From Thalassobius sp047123305 (GTDB taxonomy: Bacteria > Pseudomonadota > Alphaproteobacteria > Rhodobacterales > Rhodobacteraceae), in the NCBI RefSeq assembly GCF_047123305.1, contig NZ_CP138918.1:124001-188000 (forward strand): 64,000 nt of DNA, written 5' to 3'. The notes under the pieces are model-generated. The model did not search any database and was not told the origin of the DNA. It was given only the letters and a program-made list of their open reading frames with translations. Both the position numbers and the translations under genes were made by a program. Below, one piece after another: positions 6,954 to 15,630 of the stretch (position 1 is the stretch's first letter; each line of letters opens with the position of its first letter).

Positions 6954-7670
6954 TTAGTTCCGCCTCGGGAAGTTAGGACGGTCCTCGCCATAATTCTTTG
7001 CCAGATAGTCCAGGATCAGGGTCAGATCGGGTTCTTCGATCTCATTCATGCCCTGTTCGTCGACCATCCATTCAAACATTTCGATCCAGCCGTCCCGGGT
7101 CAGCCCTTGCTGGGCGACAATCATTTCCGAGTGGCAGGCGGAGCAGGCGTAGTAGGTTTCTTCGACGCCGTTGTCCACAAAGAGAATGCCGAATTCCGCT
7201 TCTTCCTCTGCGGCATCCTGTCCTGCGTCAGCGGCCTCGTCACTGGCAGCTGCAAAGCTCATCGGCGAGGTCGAATACTGGTTGAGGAAAGCGATCAGGT
7301 TGGCGCGGTCTTCGGGCTTTTTCAGACCGGCAAAGCTCATCTTGGTGCGTTTCACTTCAGCCTTGGGCTTGGTCAGGAAGGCATCCAGACGATCAAGCGT
7401 CCAGTCGCCGCCGTATTCTTTCAACGCTTTGGAGTATTTGAAGCCGTCTTTGGCAGCAACAACGCCGCCCACAACATCAAAGAGGTTCGGACCGCTCTTC
7501 TTTTTGCCGCCGTCTTTGATGGTGTGGCAGGCTTTACATTTCTTAAAGACCTTCTCGCCCTTGGCGACGTCGGCGCCGGGCAACAGGTCATTTACGGTGG
7601 TCGCCAGCGCAGCAGGGGCCGAGAGGCCAAAGCAGATGAGGATGCTGGCCGTCAGGTTCGACAGTCGCAT
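6954..7670 (-). CDS. Di-heme cytochrome c, partner of the SoxC-like dehydrogenase
   Basis: This 238-residue protein has a signal peptide (about 1-23, ending APAALA) and two heme c sites: CKACH near residue 45 in a class I cytochrome c domain (KGEKVFKKCKACHT ... GPNLF ... TKMSFAG) and CSACH in a shorter C-terminal domain after an acidic linker (DEAADAGQDAAEEEAEF). The start at 7670 follows AGGAGAACCC; the frame extends 20 codons further without a site. It lies 82 bases after the SoxC-like gene on the same strand, so it is probably the electron acceptor for that enzyme in the periplasm, as SoxD is for SoxC. At about 238 residues it is smaller than typical SoxD. Confidence 0.8.
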   Translation of the reverse strand: MRLSNLTASILICFGLSAPAALATTVNDLLPGADVAKGEKVFKKCKACHTIKDGGKKKSGPNLFDVVGGVVAAKDGFKYSKALKEYGGDWTLDRLDAFLTKPKAEVKRTKMSFAGLKKPEDRANLIAFLNQYSTSPMSFAAASDEAADAGQDAAEEEAEFGILFVDNGVEETYYACSACHSEMIVAQQGLTRDGWIEMFEWMVDEQGMNEIEEPDLTLILDYLAKNYGEDRPNFPRRN

Positions 7671-7752
7671 GGGTTCTCCTGTGGTATGTCGGAAAGTGTA
7701 TTGCAGCAGCAGGGCCGCCCAAGGGGCCACCCTGCCACGAGGTTAACAAGGG

Positions 7753-9045
7753 TTAGCTGACGCGCAGACCAACACGGTGCATGGTGTTGTTCAGGTAGCC
7801 TTTCGGGTTCCAGTCGATGGCAAAGGGCTGCATGTCGCCCGCGCTGTCGGTGGCACGTGCCCAGACTTCATAGTAACCGCCCTGCGGGAAGGTCACATCA
7901 GACCGCCAGTTCTGCCAGGCGCCCGAGTTCACAGCGTCGTCCAGTTCAGCCGTGATCCAGGTGGTGCCGAAATCGATGGAGATTTCCAGCTTGCTGATCG
8001 AACGATCCCCCGACCATGCGTGGCCGCGGACCTGCGTTGCCTGACCGGCCACTTCAGCGCCGTTTTCGGGGAAGGTGATCAGCGATTTCACCGGCATACG
8101 CTCGATGATAACGAAGTCTTCGGTCTTCACCTTCTCACCCGGGGCAACCTGACGGTTGGGCACGCGGTAGGCTTTGCCGGTCATTTTCGGACCGTCATGC
8201 ACAACGTCACGCAGTTCGATGCGGGTCAGCCATTTCTGCGCGGTCGAGGCGGGCCAGCCCGGCACAACCAGACGCAGCGGTGCGCCGTTCAGCGGGTGAA
8301 GCGCGGCACCGTTCATTTCAAACGCAATCAGAATCTCATCGGTCATCGCCTTGGAGATCGGCATGCCACGCGAAATCGGCAGCTTCTCGGGATCGCCGGA
8401 CAGGTGGGTGTCAGCCGAGTAATGCGCGGTATAGACCGCTTCGGGCTTCACGCCGACCTTTTCCAGCACGTCTTTCAGGCGCACACCGGTCCATTCGGAA
8501 CAGGCCACAGCGCCATAGGTCCACTGGTTGCCTTTCGCTGGCGGGTTAAAGAAACCACGGCCGTTGCCGCCACATTCCAGCGTCAGCGCCTTGGTCACCA
8601 CTTCGAACTGCGCTTTCAGCTCGGCAATGGTGAAGGTCATCGGGGTGTCGACAAAACCGTCAATGGTCACGGTCCAGGCCGCCGGATCCACCTCTTCGGG
8701 CGGGATGCCGTTGTTGCGGACAAAGTGGCGGCTGGTTGGCGTGATTGCATCATCCAGCAGGTGGGGCGGGGTTTCCGCGTTCACCGGACGGTCATTCAGC
8801 AGGGTCAGGCCGTCTTTACCGACCAGAACATCCTCGGATGCCATCGCCGCCGGAACAAAGCCAATCGGCATGTTGCGGTGGAACGGGATCGAAGTGCCGA
8901 CCATTGCGGCCATGGTCGCCAGACCGGTTTTCTTCAGGAAGCCACGGCGATCCGGGTTGGCCACACGGCCAAAAAACGCTTTGTCGGCTTGCTCGGGGTC
9001 CGCTGCGAAAAAGCTGTGGACGTCCTTGTTTTCTTTATCTGCCAT
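7753..9045 (-). CDS. SoxC-like sulfite oxidase-family molybdoenzyme (Tat-exported)
   Basis: This protein of about 430 residues begins with a Tat signal (RRGFLKKTG, then a hydrophobic stretch). The molybdopterin domain includes the Mo-binding cysteine segment TLECGGNGRGFF and HPLNGAPLRLVVPGW, followed by the C-terminal Mo-co dimerisation domain (HAWSGDRSISKLEISIDFG). The family oxidises sulfite or protein-bound sulfane sulfur in the periplasm. Overall it resembles SoxC more than the plant-type sulfite oxidases, but no soxXYZAB genes are in the window. Two adjacent ATGs are possible (9048, 9045); 9045 is preferred because its spacing to GGAGG is normal. Co-transcribed with the di-heme cytochrome downstream. 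Confidence 0.8.
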   Translation of the reverse strand: MADKENKDVHSFFAADPEQADKAFFGRVANPDRRGFLKKTGLATMAAMVGTSIPFHRNMPIGFVPAAMASEDVLVGKDGLTLLNDRPVNAETPPHLLDDAITPTSRHFVRNNGIPPEEVDPAAWTVTIDGFVDTPMTFTIAELKAQFEVVTKALTLECGGNGRGFFNPPAKGNQWTYGAVACSEWTGVRLKDVLEKVGVKPEAVYTAHYSADTHLSGDPEKLPISRGMPISKAMTDEILIAFEMNGAALHPLNGAPLRLVVPGWPASTAQKWLTRIELRDVVHDGPKMTGKAYRVPNRQVAPGEKVKTEDFVIIERMPVKSLITFPENGAEVAGQATQVRGHAWSGDRSISKLEISIDFGTTWITAELDDAVNSGAWQNWRSDVTFPQGGYYEVWARATDSAGDMQPFAIDWNPKGYLNNTMHRVGLRVS

Positions 9046-9468
9046 CATTCCCTCCCAATGGCGTTACTCACTGTCATTCGTGCAAAACTGCATGGGAGAG
9101 ACGGCTGGCCCTGCGGGTTTATTCCCCGGCATTGCGAAAAAAAATGTGGATTGGCGTTACTTTTAATGTGAACCATCCCAGCATGTCGGTGCTGTAGCGC
9201 CCGAAGGCTCAAGAAACAAAGGGAAAAGCGTGGCTGCCCTTGACTTCCGCGCTGCAACGCCGCATATGCTGGCCCAGCGCTGCGCTGTCGCGTGACCAGC
9301 CGGGCCCAATGAGGCGGCCCCAGCGCCCCACCCTCCCAGTTCCCCATCACGCAGGGTTCTAGACGCCGAACAGGGCCTCTATCGGTCTGTTGGCGGAAAC
9401 CTCGTGTGCCGCGATGTGAGCGGCCTCCCCCCGTGCCGGTGTGATGCCTGCACGCGAAAGGACATGAT
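9046..9468. other. Divergent intergenic region, SoxC-like / helicase
   Basis: These 423 bases hold the promoters of both flanking genes. Apart from one candidate sigma-70-type promoter on the plus strand (9240-9268), no repeat, RNA gene or convincing small ORF is visible. Confidence 0.4.
9240..9268 (+). promoter_or_regulatory. Candidate promoter for the DEAD-box helicase
   Basis: TTGACT and CATATG are separated by exactly 17 bases. This would leave a 5' leader of about 190 bases before the start codon, as often seen for cold- or growth-regulated RNA helicases. Confidence 0.35.
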
Positions 9469-10872
9469 TTGTTTGATTTCGATATGCTGGGCCTCAGCCC
9501 GGCACTGAATAAGGCGCTGAGCAAAGCCGGCCTTAAAACCCCGACCCCAATCCAGAACCAGGCGATCCCGCTGGCGCTGGAAGGGCATGACATCATGGGC
9601 CTCGCCCAAACGGGTACCGGCAAAACGCTGGCCTTTGGTCTGCCGCTGATGGAACAGCTGCTGAAAGAAGACAGCAAACCCGCCCCGAAAACCGTAAAAG
9701 CACTGGTGCTGGCCCCGACCCGCGAACTGGTGAACCAGATTGCCGACAACCTCAACATGCTGGCCAATCACACCCAGATCCATGTGCGCACTGTGGTGGG
9801 TGGTCAGTCGATCAACCGTCAGATCGCTGTGCTGAACAGGGGCACCGATATTCTGGTCGCTACTCCTGGGCGTTTGATTGACCTGATGGACCGTGGCGCG
9901 GTGAACCTGTCCAAGACCAAACATCTGGTGCTGGATGAAGCGGATCAAATGCTGGACATGGGCTTTATCCATGCGCTGCGCAAAATCGCCCCCAAGCTGG
10001 GCACTCCGCGTCAGACCATGCTGTTTTCGGCCACGATGCCAAAACAGATGGAAGAACTGTCAGCGGCCTATCTGAATAACCCACGCCGCGTCCAAGTTTC
10101 GCCTCCTGGCAAGGCAGCGGACAAGGTAAAGCAGTCGGTCCACTTCCTGGATCGTGAGGCCAAACCGCGGGTGCTGCGCGACATCCTGTCAAAGGACATG
10201 GATGCGCTGACGCTGGTGTTTGGACGTACCAAATGGGGCGCCGAAAAGCTGATGAAATCGCTGGTGCGCGATGGGTTCAACGCGGCCTCGATCCACGGCA
10301 ACAAAAGCCAGAACCAGCGGGACCGCGCCATCAAAGGCTTCCGCGAAGGCTCGATCAATGTGCTGGTGGCCACTGATGTGGCGGCGCGTGGCATTGATAT
10401 TCCGGGAGTGGCCTATGTCATCAACTACGATCTGCCTGATACGCCCGACAACTATGTGCACCGGATCGGCCGCACTGCGCGGGCCGGACGGGAAGGCGAA
10501 GCGATTGCCTTTTGCACCGAAGATGAGGCGGAACTGCTGCGCGACATCCAGAAAGTGATGAAGCTGGAGATCCCAGTAGCCTCAGGCACCCCGTTTGAAG
10601 GTGTGGCTGCGCCCTCCAAGGGTGGCAAATCTGGTGGCCGCCCCCGTCGTGGTGGTGGCGGCGGACGTGGTCGTGGCGGCCAAGGTGGCGGCCAGGGTGG
10701 CGGACAACCTGGCAACCGCGGCAACGGTGGTCAGCGTGGCAGCGGCCGCCCAGGCGGAAACGGGAACAATTCCGGCAATCGTGCCGAGGCGGCCTCAAAA
10801 AACGCTGCCCGCCCCGACGGCCAGAACCGCAACCGCAGACGCCACCGCCGCAAGCCGGCAGAAGCCTCCTAA
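9469..10872 (+). CDS. DEAD-box ATP-dependent RNA helicase (RhlE-like)
   Basis: This 467-residue protein carries the full motif set: Q motif (TPIQNQAIP), I AQTGTGKT, Ia PTREL, II DEAD (VLDEADQMLDMG), III SAT, V ARGID and VI HRIGRTARAG. After about residue 380 comes a low-complexity tail rich in Gly, Arg and Asn (RGGGGGRGRGG, then QGGGQPGNRGNGG), typical of RNA-binding tails in RhlE-type helicases that remodel ribosomal or structured mRNA. The start appears to be TTG (9469), with AAAGGA about eight bases upstream; the ATG at 9464 is out of frame. A strong terminator follows 14 bases after the stop. Confidence 0.92.
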   Translation: MFDFDMLGLSPALNKALSKAGLKTPTPIQNQAIPLALEGHDIMGLAQTGTGKTLAFGLPLMEQLLKEDSKPAPKTVKALVLAPTRELVNQIADNLNMLANHTQIHVRTVVGGQSINRQIAVLNRGTDILVATPGRLIDLMDRGAVNLSKTKHLVLDEADQMLDMGFIHALRKIAPKLGTPRQTMLFSATMPKQMEELSAAYLNNPRRVQVSPPGKAADKVKQSVHFLDREAKPRVLRDILSKDMDALTLVFGRTKWGAEKLMKSLVRDGFNAASIHGNKSQNQRDRAIKGFREGSINVLVATDVAARGIDIPGVAYVINYDLPDTPDNYVHRIGRTARAGREGEAIAFCTEDEAELLRDIQKVMKLEIPVASGTPFEGVAAPSKGGKSGGRPRRGGGGGRGRGGQGGGQGGGQPGNRGNGGQRGSGRPGGNGNNSGNRAEAASKNAARPDGQNRNRRRHRRKPAEAS

Positions 10873-10885
10873 CCCTACATCACCT

Positions 10886-10911
10886 AACGCCCCCAAACGG
10901 GGGCGTTTTTT
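10886..10911 (+). terminator. Rho-independent terminator of the helicase gene
   Basis: A 9-bp perfect stem AACGCCCCC / GGGGGCGTT with an AAAC loop runs into a T tract of six or more residues. Confidence 0.92.
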
Positions 10912-11195
10912 GTTGTTACCCTAGGCCAATGCACAGGCCGAAAAACCCGCCGCCAAAGCGCTTGAATTTAATTGATACACTCAATCAGTCATACAACCTG
11001 TCCGAACTTCCGCTAGCGCCAACACGCGATTATGGCGATTTTGTCGTTTTTTCATAAACACTTACACTAAACCCGCATCATTTTTAGTCGTTTTGAAAAC
11101 CACGGGGATAGATGAACGCGCCCGAATTGCGTCTGCGGAAGGAGGTCCACAGGTTGCAGCCCCGGCGCACTGTGCAATGTGAAAGGTACACAGGT

Positions 11196-13235
11196 ATGAA
11201 GTTCAGGACGAAGATCATGGCGGCGCTTCTGGTGCTAGGCTTGGCGCCCGCCGCTGTTATCACCTATGTCGACATCCAACGGGTCTACAAATTGTCGGAA
11301 GATGCGGCCCGCGGCTCCATCGAGACCGTGTTTGCGATGAAACAGAAATCCATTGAGAACTATTTCGCCAACTTAGTGAGCGTTGCCGAAACCATGGCGC
11401 TCAACCCGGTGGTGATCAGCTCTGTCGGGGAGTTTGCCACCGCCGCCAAAGACGTGGATCGCCGGATGCAGGATGATCCCAACAATGCGGCGCTTGCTGA
11501 ACGCTACAAATATCAGGGCGACAACACCCCAGGTGCAACAGATGCGGATGTCGCACGCTGGCGTGACCTCGACGGGCTGGCGCGAAAACTGCAGCAGCTT
11601 TACATCAGTGACAACGCTCAAAAGATTGGTGAAAAGCAGCTGCTTTTGAACGCGGGCGACAACAGCCTCTATTCCAACCTTCATGCCTGGTACCACCCCT
11701 ACTTCACCGCCACTCTGGATGAGTTCGGGTTCTACGACATTTTCCTGCTGGATCCGGTTGAAGGTCGCATCGTCTACTCTGTCTTCAAGGAGCTGGACTA
11801 CGGCACCTCGTTCTTGACCGGTCCGTATAAGGATTCAGGTTTTGGCCGCGGTGTGGACGCCATCATCAACGGTGGCAAACGCGACACCCAGATGATCGAT
11901 TTCGAACCCTATGAACCCTCTTACGGCGCAGATGCAGGTTTTGTTCTGGTCCCCCTGATGGAAGATGGCGCGCTGAAAGGCATCATCGCCTTCCAGGCTC
12001 CGGTGGATCGGATCAACGCCATCGTCAACACCGAGGTGAAAGGGTTTGAGACCTCTGAAACCCTCCTGTTGGGTGACAACCAGCGTCTGCGTGCAGCGCC
12101 GCGCCTCAGCACCGATCTGGGTGTTGGCTCGGATGTGGCTGGCGAAACTATCGAGTTGGCCCTGCAAGGCGAAGAAGGCTTTATCCGCGGCGCAAACCAC
12201 GTTGGTGCGGAAAGCTTTGCCTCTTACGGCCGTCTCAGCATTCCGGGCTATGACTGGGTCATGGTCACCGGTGTCGACACGTCTGAAGCGCTGGCTGAAG
12301 CAGATGCGGCCGTGCAGGAAACTTTCTACAAGTTCGGCATCATCGCATTGGTGATCACAGCCGCTGGGTTCTTGCTTGGCACATCGCTGCTGCGTCCGGT
12401 GCGGCGTTTGGGCAAAGAATTCCAGGAATCTGTTGTCTCCTCGATGGATTCCCTGACCGGCGCGGCGGAGCAATCCAAAGCAGCCGCGGAATCGATGGCC
12501 TCCATGGCAGAACAGACCAGCGCACAGGGCGCGGTGGTGAAAGAGAACTCTGTCGCAGCGGCCGAGAAAGTCTCTGGCACGGCTTCGGCGGTGGAACAGA
12601 TGTCTGCCTCCATTCAGGAAATCGCCGGTGGTGTGACCCGCACCTCTACCCTGTCGGAAGACGCCACTCAGAAGGCCGCAACCGCAACCGCTTCGCTGGA
12701 AGAGCTGCAGGAAGCAACCGCGCGGATCTCCAACGTGGTGAAATTCATCAACGGTATCACCGCGCAGACCGACCTTCTGGCCCTGAACGCGGCTGTGGAA
12801 GCAGCCCGTGCCGGTGAGGCTGGACGCGGCTTTGCCGTGGTAGCCGAGGAAGTGCGCAAACTGGCCGAGCAAACGGCGGCCTCCACCATTGAAATCCGCA
12901 AGGAAATCGACGCCGTCACCGCCGGTGTTGAAAACAATGTGGTGGCGATCCGCGAAATCTCGGACGCGGTGGCCGCGGTGCAAAACCAGGCCTCCAACAT
13001 GTCCTCCGCTGCAGAGCAGCAGGGCGGCGTGACCGTGGAGATGAGCAACTCGATGGCGGATCTGTCAAACCGTGTGGACAACGTCAGCCGCAATATCATC
13101 GGGGTTGAAGAATCCTCCTCGGTCTCTGCAAAAGCGGCGTCTGATGTGATGAACCAGATGTTCTCGGTCGATGATGCGGCCGCGAACACCAATGAGGCGA
13201 TCAAGGACTTCCTGCACAGGATCGAACGTCTGTAA
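11196..13235 (+). CDS. Methyl-accepting chemotaxis protein with large periplasmic sensor
   Basis: This chemoreceptor of about 679 residues has TM1 (about 6-26), a periplasmic region of about 320 residues with a double-Cache-like look, TM2 (about 378-398), and a long cytoplasmic signalling coiled coil. The hairpin tip that binds CheA/CheW is present (TDLLALNAAVEAARAGEAGRGFAVVAEEVRKLAEQ, split here only for reference: TDLLALNAAVEAARAG and GRGFAVVAEEVRKLAEQ). There is no obvious HAMP and no CheR-binding pentapeptide; the protein ends FLHRIERL. The start at 11196 follows AAAGGTACACAGGT; an upstream in-frame ATG at 11112 is less likely because it would bury TM1. The ligand is unknown. It precedes the heme operon but has its own terminator. 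Confidence 0.88.
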   Translation: MKFRTKIMAALLVLGLAPAAVITYVDIQRVYKLSEDAARGSIETVFAMKQKSIENYFANLVSVAETMALNPVVISSVGEFATAAKDVDRRMQDDPNNAALAERYKYQGDNTPGATDADVARWRDLDGLARKLQQLYISDNAQKIGEKQLLLNAGDNSLYSNLHAWYHPYFTATLDEFGFYDIFLLDPVEGRIVYSVFKELDYGTSFLTGPYKDSGFGRGVDAIINGGKRDTQMIDFEPYEPSYGADAGFVLVPLMEDGALKGIIAFQAPVDRINAIVNTEVKGFETSETLLLGDNQRLRAAPRLSTDLGVGSDVAGETIELALQGEEGFIRGANHVGAESFASYGRLSIPGYDWVMVTGVDTSEALAEADAAVQETFYKFGIIALVITAAGFLLGTSLLRPVRRLGKEFQESVVSSMDSLTGAAEQSKAAAESMASMAEQTSAQGAVVKENSVAAAEKVSGTASAVEQMSASIQEIAGGVTRTSTLSEDATQKAATATASLEELQEATARISNVVKFINGITAQTDLLALNAAVEAARAGEAGRGFAVVAEEVRKLAEQTAASTIEIRKEIDAVTAGVENNVVAIREISDAVAAVQNQASNMSSAAEQQGGVTVEMSNSMADLSNRVDNVSRNIIGVEESSSVSAKAASDVMNQMFSVDDAAANTNEAIKDFLHRIERL

Positions 13236-13258
13236 GATCGTTAAGGCTTAAACTTTTT

Positions 13259-13288
13259 GGCGGCGCGGGAAACTGCGCCGCCTTTTTT
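13259..13288 (+). terminator. Rho-independent terminator of the chemoreceptor gene
   Basis: An 8-bp stem GGCGGCGC / GCGCCGCC with an 8-base loop is followed by six T residues. Confidence 0.92.
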
Positions 13289-13339
13289 GTGACCTATACG
13301 AATGGTCGCAAGTGACGCAGTCCAATTCCCTTAACCGTT

Positions 13340-13360
13340 ACTTGACTCTTTCAATCAAGT
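13340..13360 (+). promoter_or_regulatory. Iron-responsive operator-like palindrome upstream of hmuR
   Basis: An inverted repeat ACTTGA-N9-TCAAGT contains TGA-N9-TCA exactly. This form is known for the RirA iron-responsive operator of rhizobia and the similar iron box of Rhodobacteraceae. It lies about 100 bases before the hmuR start. Iron-dependent repression of the heme operon is the expected role; which regulator (RirA- or IscR-type) binds is not shown by sequence. Confidence 0.65.
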
Positions 13361-13462
13361 TAATCTAAAGCCCAAAGTCGAAGATCAAGCCCGCTCAGAG
13401 CTAGCAAGACAGGCGCCCTGCCGCACAACGCAGGAACGACATGCAAATGCTTTGAGGGGATC

Positions 13463-15532
13463 ATGAAAAGCACATCACACGTGGCACTGGCCGTTGCCGG
13501 CCTGACTGTCCTGAACACACTGCCGACCGCTGTAACAGCGCAAGAGGCAGACGACGTCCTCACTTTGGACACCATTATCCTGGAAGAAAGCCGTCGTGGC
13601 GTGCAAACCGGCACGGCAACCTCGGAAACCATCGTGGATCAGGCCGAAATCGAAGCGCGCCAGGCGTCATCGATGGGCGAGTTGCTCGACTCGATCCCGA
13701 ACGTGTCGCTGATCAACGGCTCCACCCCACAGGGGTCGGCTGTGAACATCCGGGGCCTGGGCGCGCAGGCCGGTACCTATGGCACCGACGGCTATGTGGC
13801 GGTTGTGATCGACGGCGTCGCCTCGGGGGCGGAGGAAATCTACCGCAACGGCTCCTTGCTCAGCGTCGAACCGGACCTGTTCCGCGAAATCAAGGTCCAA
13901 CGCGGCCCGGGGGAAAGCTTCCGCTACAACTCGGGCGCCATGGGCGGCACCGTTGAAGCCGAAACCAAAGACGCCAGCGACTTCCTGAGCGATGGCGACA
14001 CCTTTGCCCTGCGCCAGAAGTTCAGCTTTGAATCCAATGGCGATGGCATGTTGTCCTCGACCATTCTGGCCTTTGCTCCCAGCGAACGTTTTGACGTGCT
14101 GGCCTTCTACGGTCACCGCAAGATCGAAGATGGCGTTGACGGATCGGGCACCACACGTGAGGCGACCGGCTTCGAAGCACCGTCGGCCCTGTTGAAGATG
14201 AACTTCAACCTGACCGAAAACAGCACGCTGACCCTTGGCCACACCTACACGGAATCGCCAGAGACCGATGTACCCTATGACGCCTTTGACCCGCTTTGGA
14301 GCGGCAATTTGGTGGACCGGCACATGAAAGACAGCACAACCTATCTGGCCTATAAATTCGCCCCGGTGGACAGTGATCTGGTGAATTTCGAAGCGCGCCT
14401 GTTCAAAAAGCGCGAAGAGATGAAGATCACCTCCAGCACCGTTAGCACCAATCTAACAAACACCGACCACCAGACGGAAACCGTGGGACTGCGACTGGAA
14501 AATGTGGCCCAATTTAACACCGGTGCCGTTGGTCACGAGTTGACCACGGGTGTTGAGTTTAAAGAACGCTCTCGTTCGGCGATCTTGCTGATTGGCCCCG
14601 ATGCAGGTGAAAACGACGGCACCGCCCCCGGCGGTACCGATGAAAGCATTTCGGTTTATGTCGCGGATGAAATTTCGGTCACTGACGCCTTCACCCTGAC
14701 TCCGCAGCTGCGGTTTGAGAAACAGACGCTCACCTCGATCAACAACCAAGACACTTTGGTATGTATTACCGCAACCATCTGTATCCCCTACACCGCCATT
14801 CCCGATGGCACCGCTTACACGACCCAGTCCTGGACCGGTGCACTGGCTGGCCGGTATGAGCTGAGCAACGGCCTCGCCGTCTTCGGTACTGCCGCGTACA
14901 ATGAAAACCTGCCGATCCTCGACGATCTGCGGTCTTCGACCAACCGCGAAAAGACCGAGAAGGGCACCACTTTCGAGGCCGGTGTTTCCTTTGATGGCAA
15001 CGATGTACTGACCGGCGATGATCACTTGCAGGCCAAGCTGACCGCGTTCAAAACCCACATCTGGGACGGCACCGCCTATTCCGGCATCAACCAGACCGAT
15101 CTGGAAGGGATCGAGCTGGAACTGAACTACGCCAGTTCGCTGTTCTATGCAGACTTTGCGGCAGCAAAGACCCGCGGCACGATCAACGGCACCAGTGCCT
15201 TCTTCAACTACACCCCTGCGGACACCGTGCAGCTGACCCTCGGCAAACGCTTCATGGAGGATCAACTGGACATCGCGATTGAGGCCAAACACGCCTTTGC
15301 CCACGATCGCACGTCCAACACGGGCACCACCGGTGCAACGGCAGCCTCCGATGCCTGGACCACCTACGCCCTGTCGGTTGGCTACACGCCGGACCACGGA
15401 ATGTTTGAAGGGACCGAGATGCGTTTGAGCGTCGAGAACCTCTTCGACACCACCTACCGGCCCTATCTGACCAACCCGAACCGCAACGCCAAAGGCCGCA
15501 ACATCAAGTTCAGCCTGGCAAAAACCTTCTGA
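13463..15532 (+). CDS. hmuR: TonB-dependent outer-membrane heme receptor
   Basis: This 689-residue protein has a signal peptide (about 1-26, ending TAVTA), a plug domain (about 40-170: MGELLDSIPNVSLINGS, then NIRGLG, IDGV and VQRGPGESF) and a C-terminal beta-barrel ending in Phe (KFSLAKTF), which is the usual barrel-assembly signal. The C-terminal LSVENLFDTTYRPY segment is common in heme and hemoglobin receptors. Identification as heme receptor rests mostly on the operon hmuRSTUV. It would move heme across the outer membrane using TonB-ExbB-ExbD, none of which is in the window. A short hairpin separates it from hmuS. Confidence 0.9.
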   Translation: MKSTSHVALAVAGLTVLNTLPTAVTAQEADDVLTLDTIILEESRRGVQTGTATSETIVDQAEIEARQASSMGELLDSIPNVSLINGSTPQGSAVNIRGLGAQAGTYGTDGYVAVVIDGVASGAEEIYRNGSLLSVEPDLFREIKVQRGPGESFRYNSGAMGGTVEAETKDASDFLSDGDTFALRQKFSFESNGDGMLSSTILAFAPSERFDVLAFYGHRKIEDGVDGSGTTREATGFEAPSALLKMNFNLTENSTLTLGHTYTESPETDVPYDAFDPLWSGNLVDRHMKDSTTYLAYKFAPVDSDLVNFEARLFKKREEMKITSSTVSTNLTNTDHQTETVGLRLENVAQFNTGAVGHELTTGVEFKERSRSAILLIGPDAGENDGTAPGGTDESISVYVADEISVTDAFTLTPQLRFEKQTLTSINNQDTLVCITATICIPYTAIPDGTAYTTQSWTGALAGRYELSNGLAVFGTAAYNENLPILDDLRSSTNREKTEKGTTFEAGVSFDGNDVLTGDDHLQAKLTAFKTHIWDGTAYSGINQTDLEGIELELNYASSLFYADFAAAKTRGTINGTSAFFNYTPADTVQLTLGKRFMEDQLDIAIEAKHAFAHDRTSNTGTTGATAASDAWTTYALSVGYTPDHGMFEGTEMRLSVENLFDTTYRPYLTNPNRNAKGRNIKFSLAKTF

Positions 15533-15546
15533 TCCACTGCGATCAC

Positions 15547-15571
15547 GGGCGGCCCTTTTTCGGGGCCGCCC
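15547..15571 (+). other. Stem-loop between hmuR and hmuS
   Basis: An 8-bp GC-rich stem GGGCGGCC / GGCCGCCC lies 14 bases after the hmuR stop and has no T tract after it. It is more likely to stabilise the hmuR mRNA 3' end or to attenuate than to terminate fully, since hmuSTUV follow with no other promoter visible. Confidence 0.5.
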
Positions 15572-15630
15572 AAAGCATTTTCCAGCGCCCCGCCCTCCGG
15601 CGCCCTCACACGACATTCAAGGGGACACCC

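Noticed and set aside
7777..9171. Plus-strand open frame of 464 codons
   Set aside because: Antisense shadow of the SoxC-like gene; composition is Arg/His/Gly-rich with no domain signal.
10972..10984. FNR-like box TTGA-N5-TCAA before the chemoreceptor
   Set aside because: The FNR/FnrL site needs six bases between TTGA and TCAA; here there are five.
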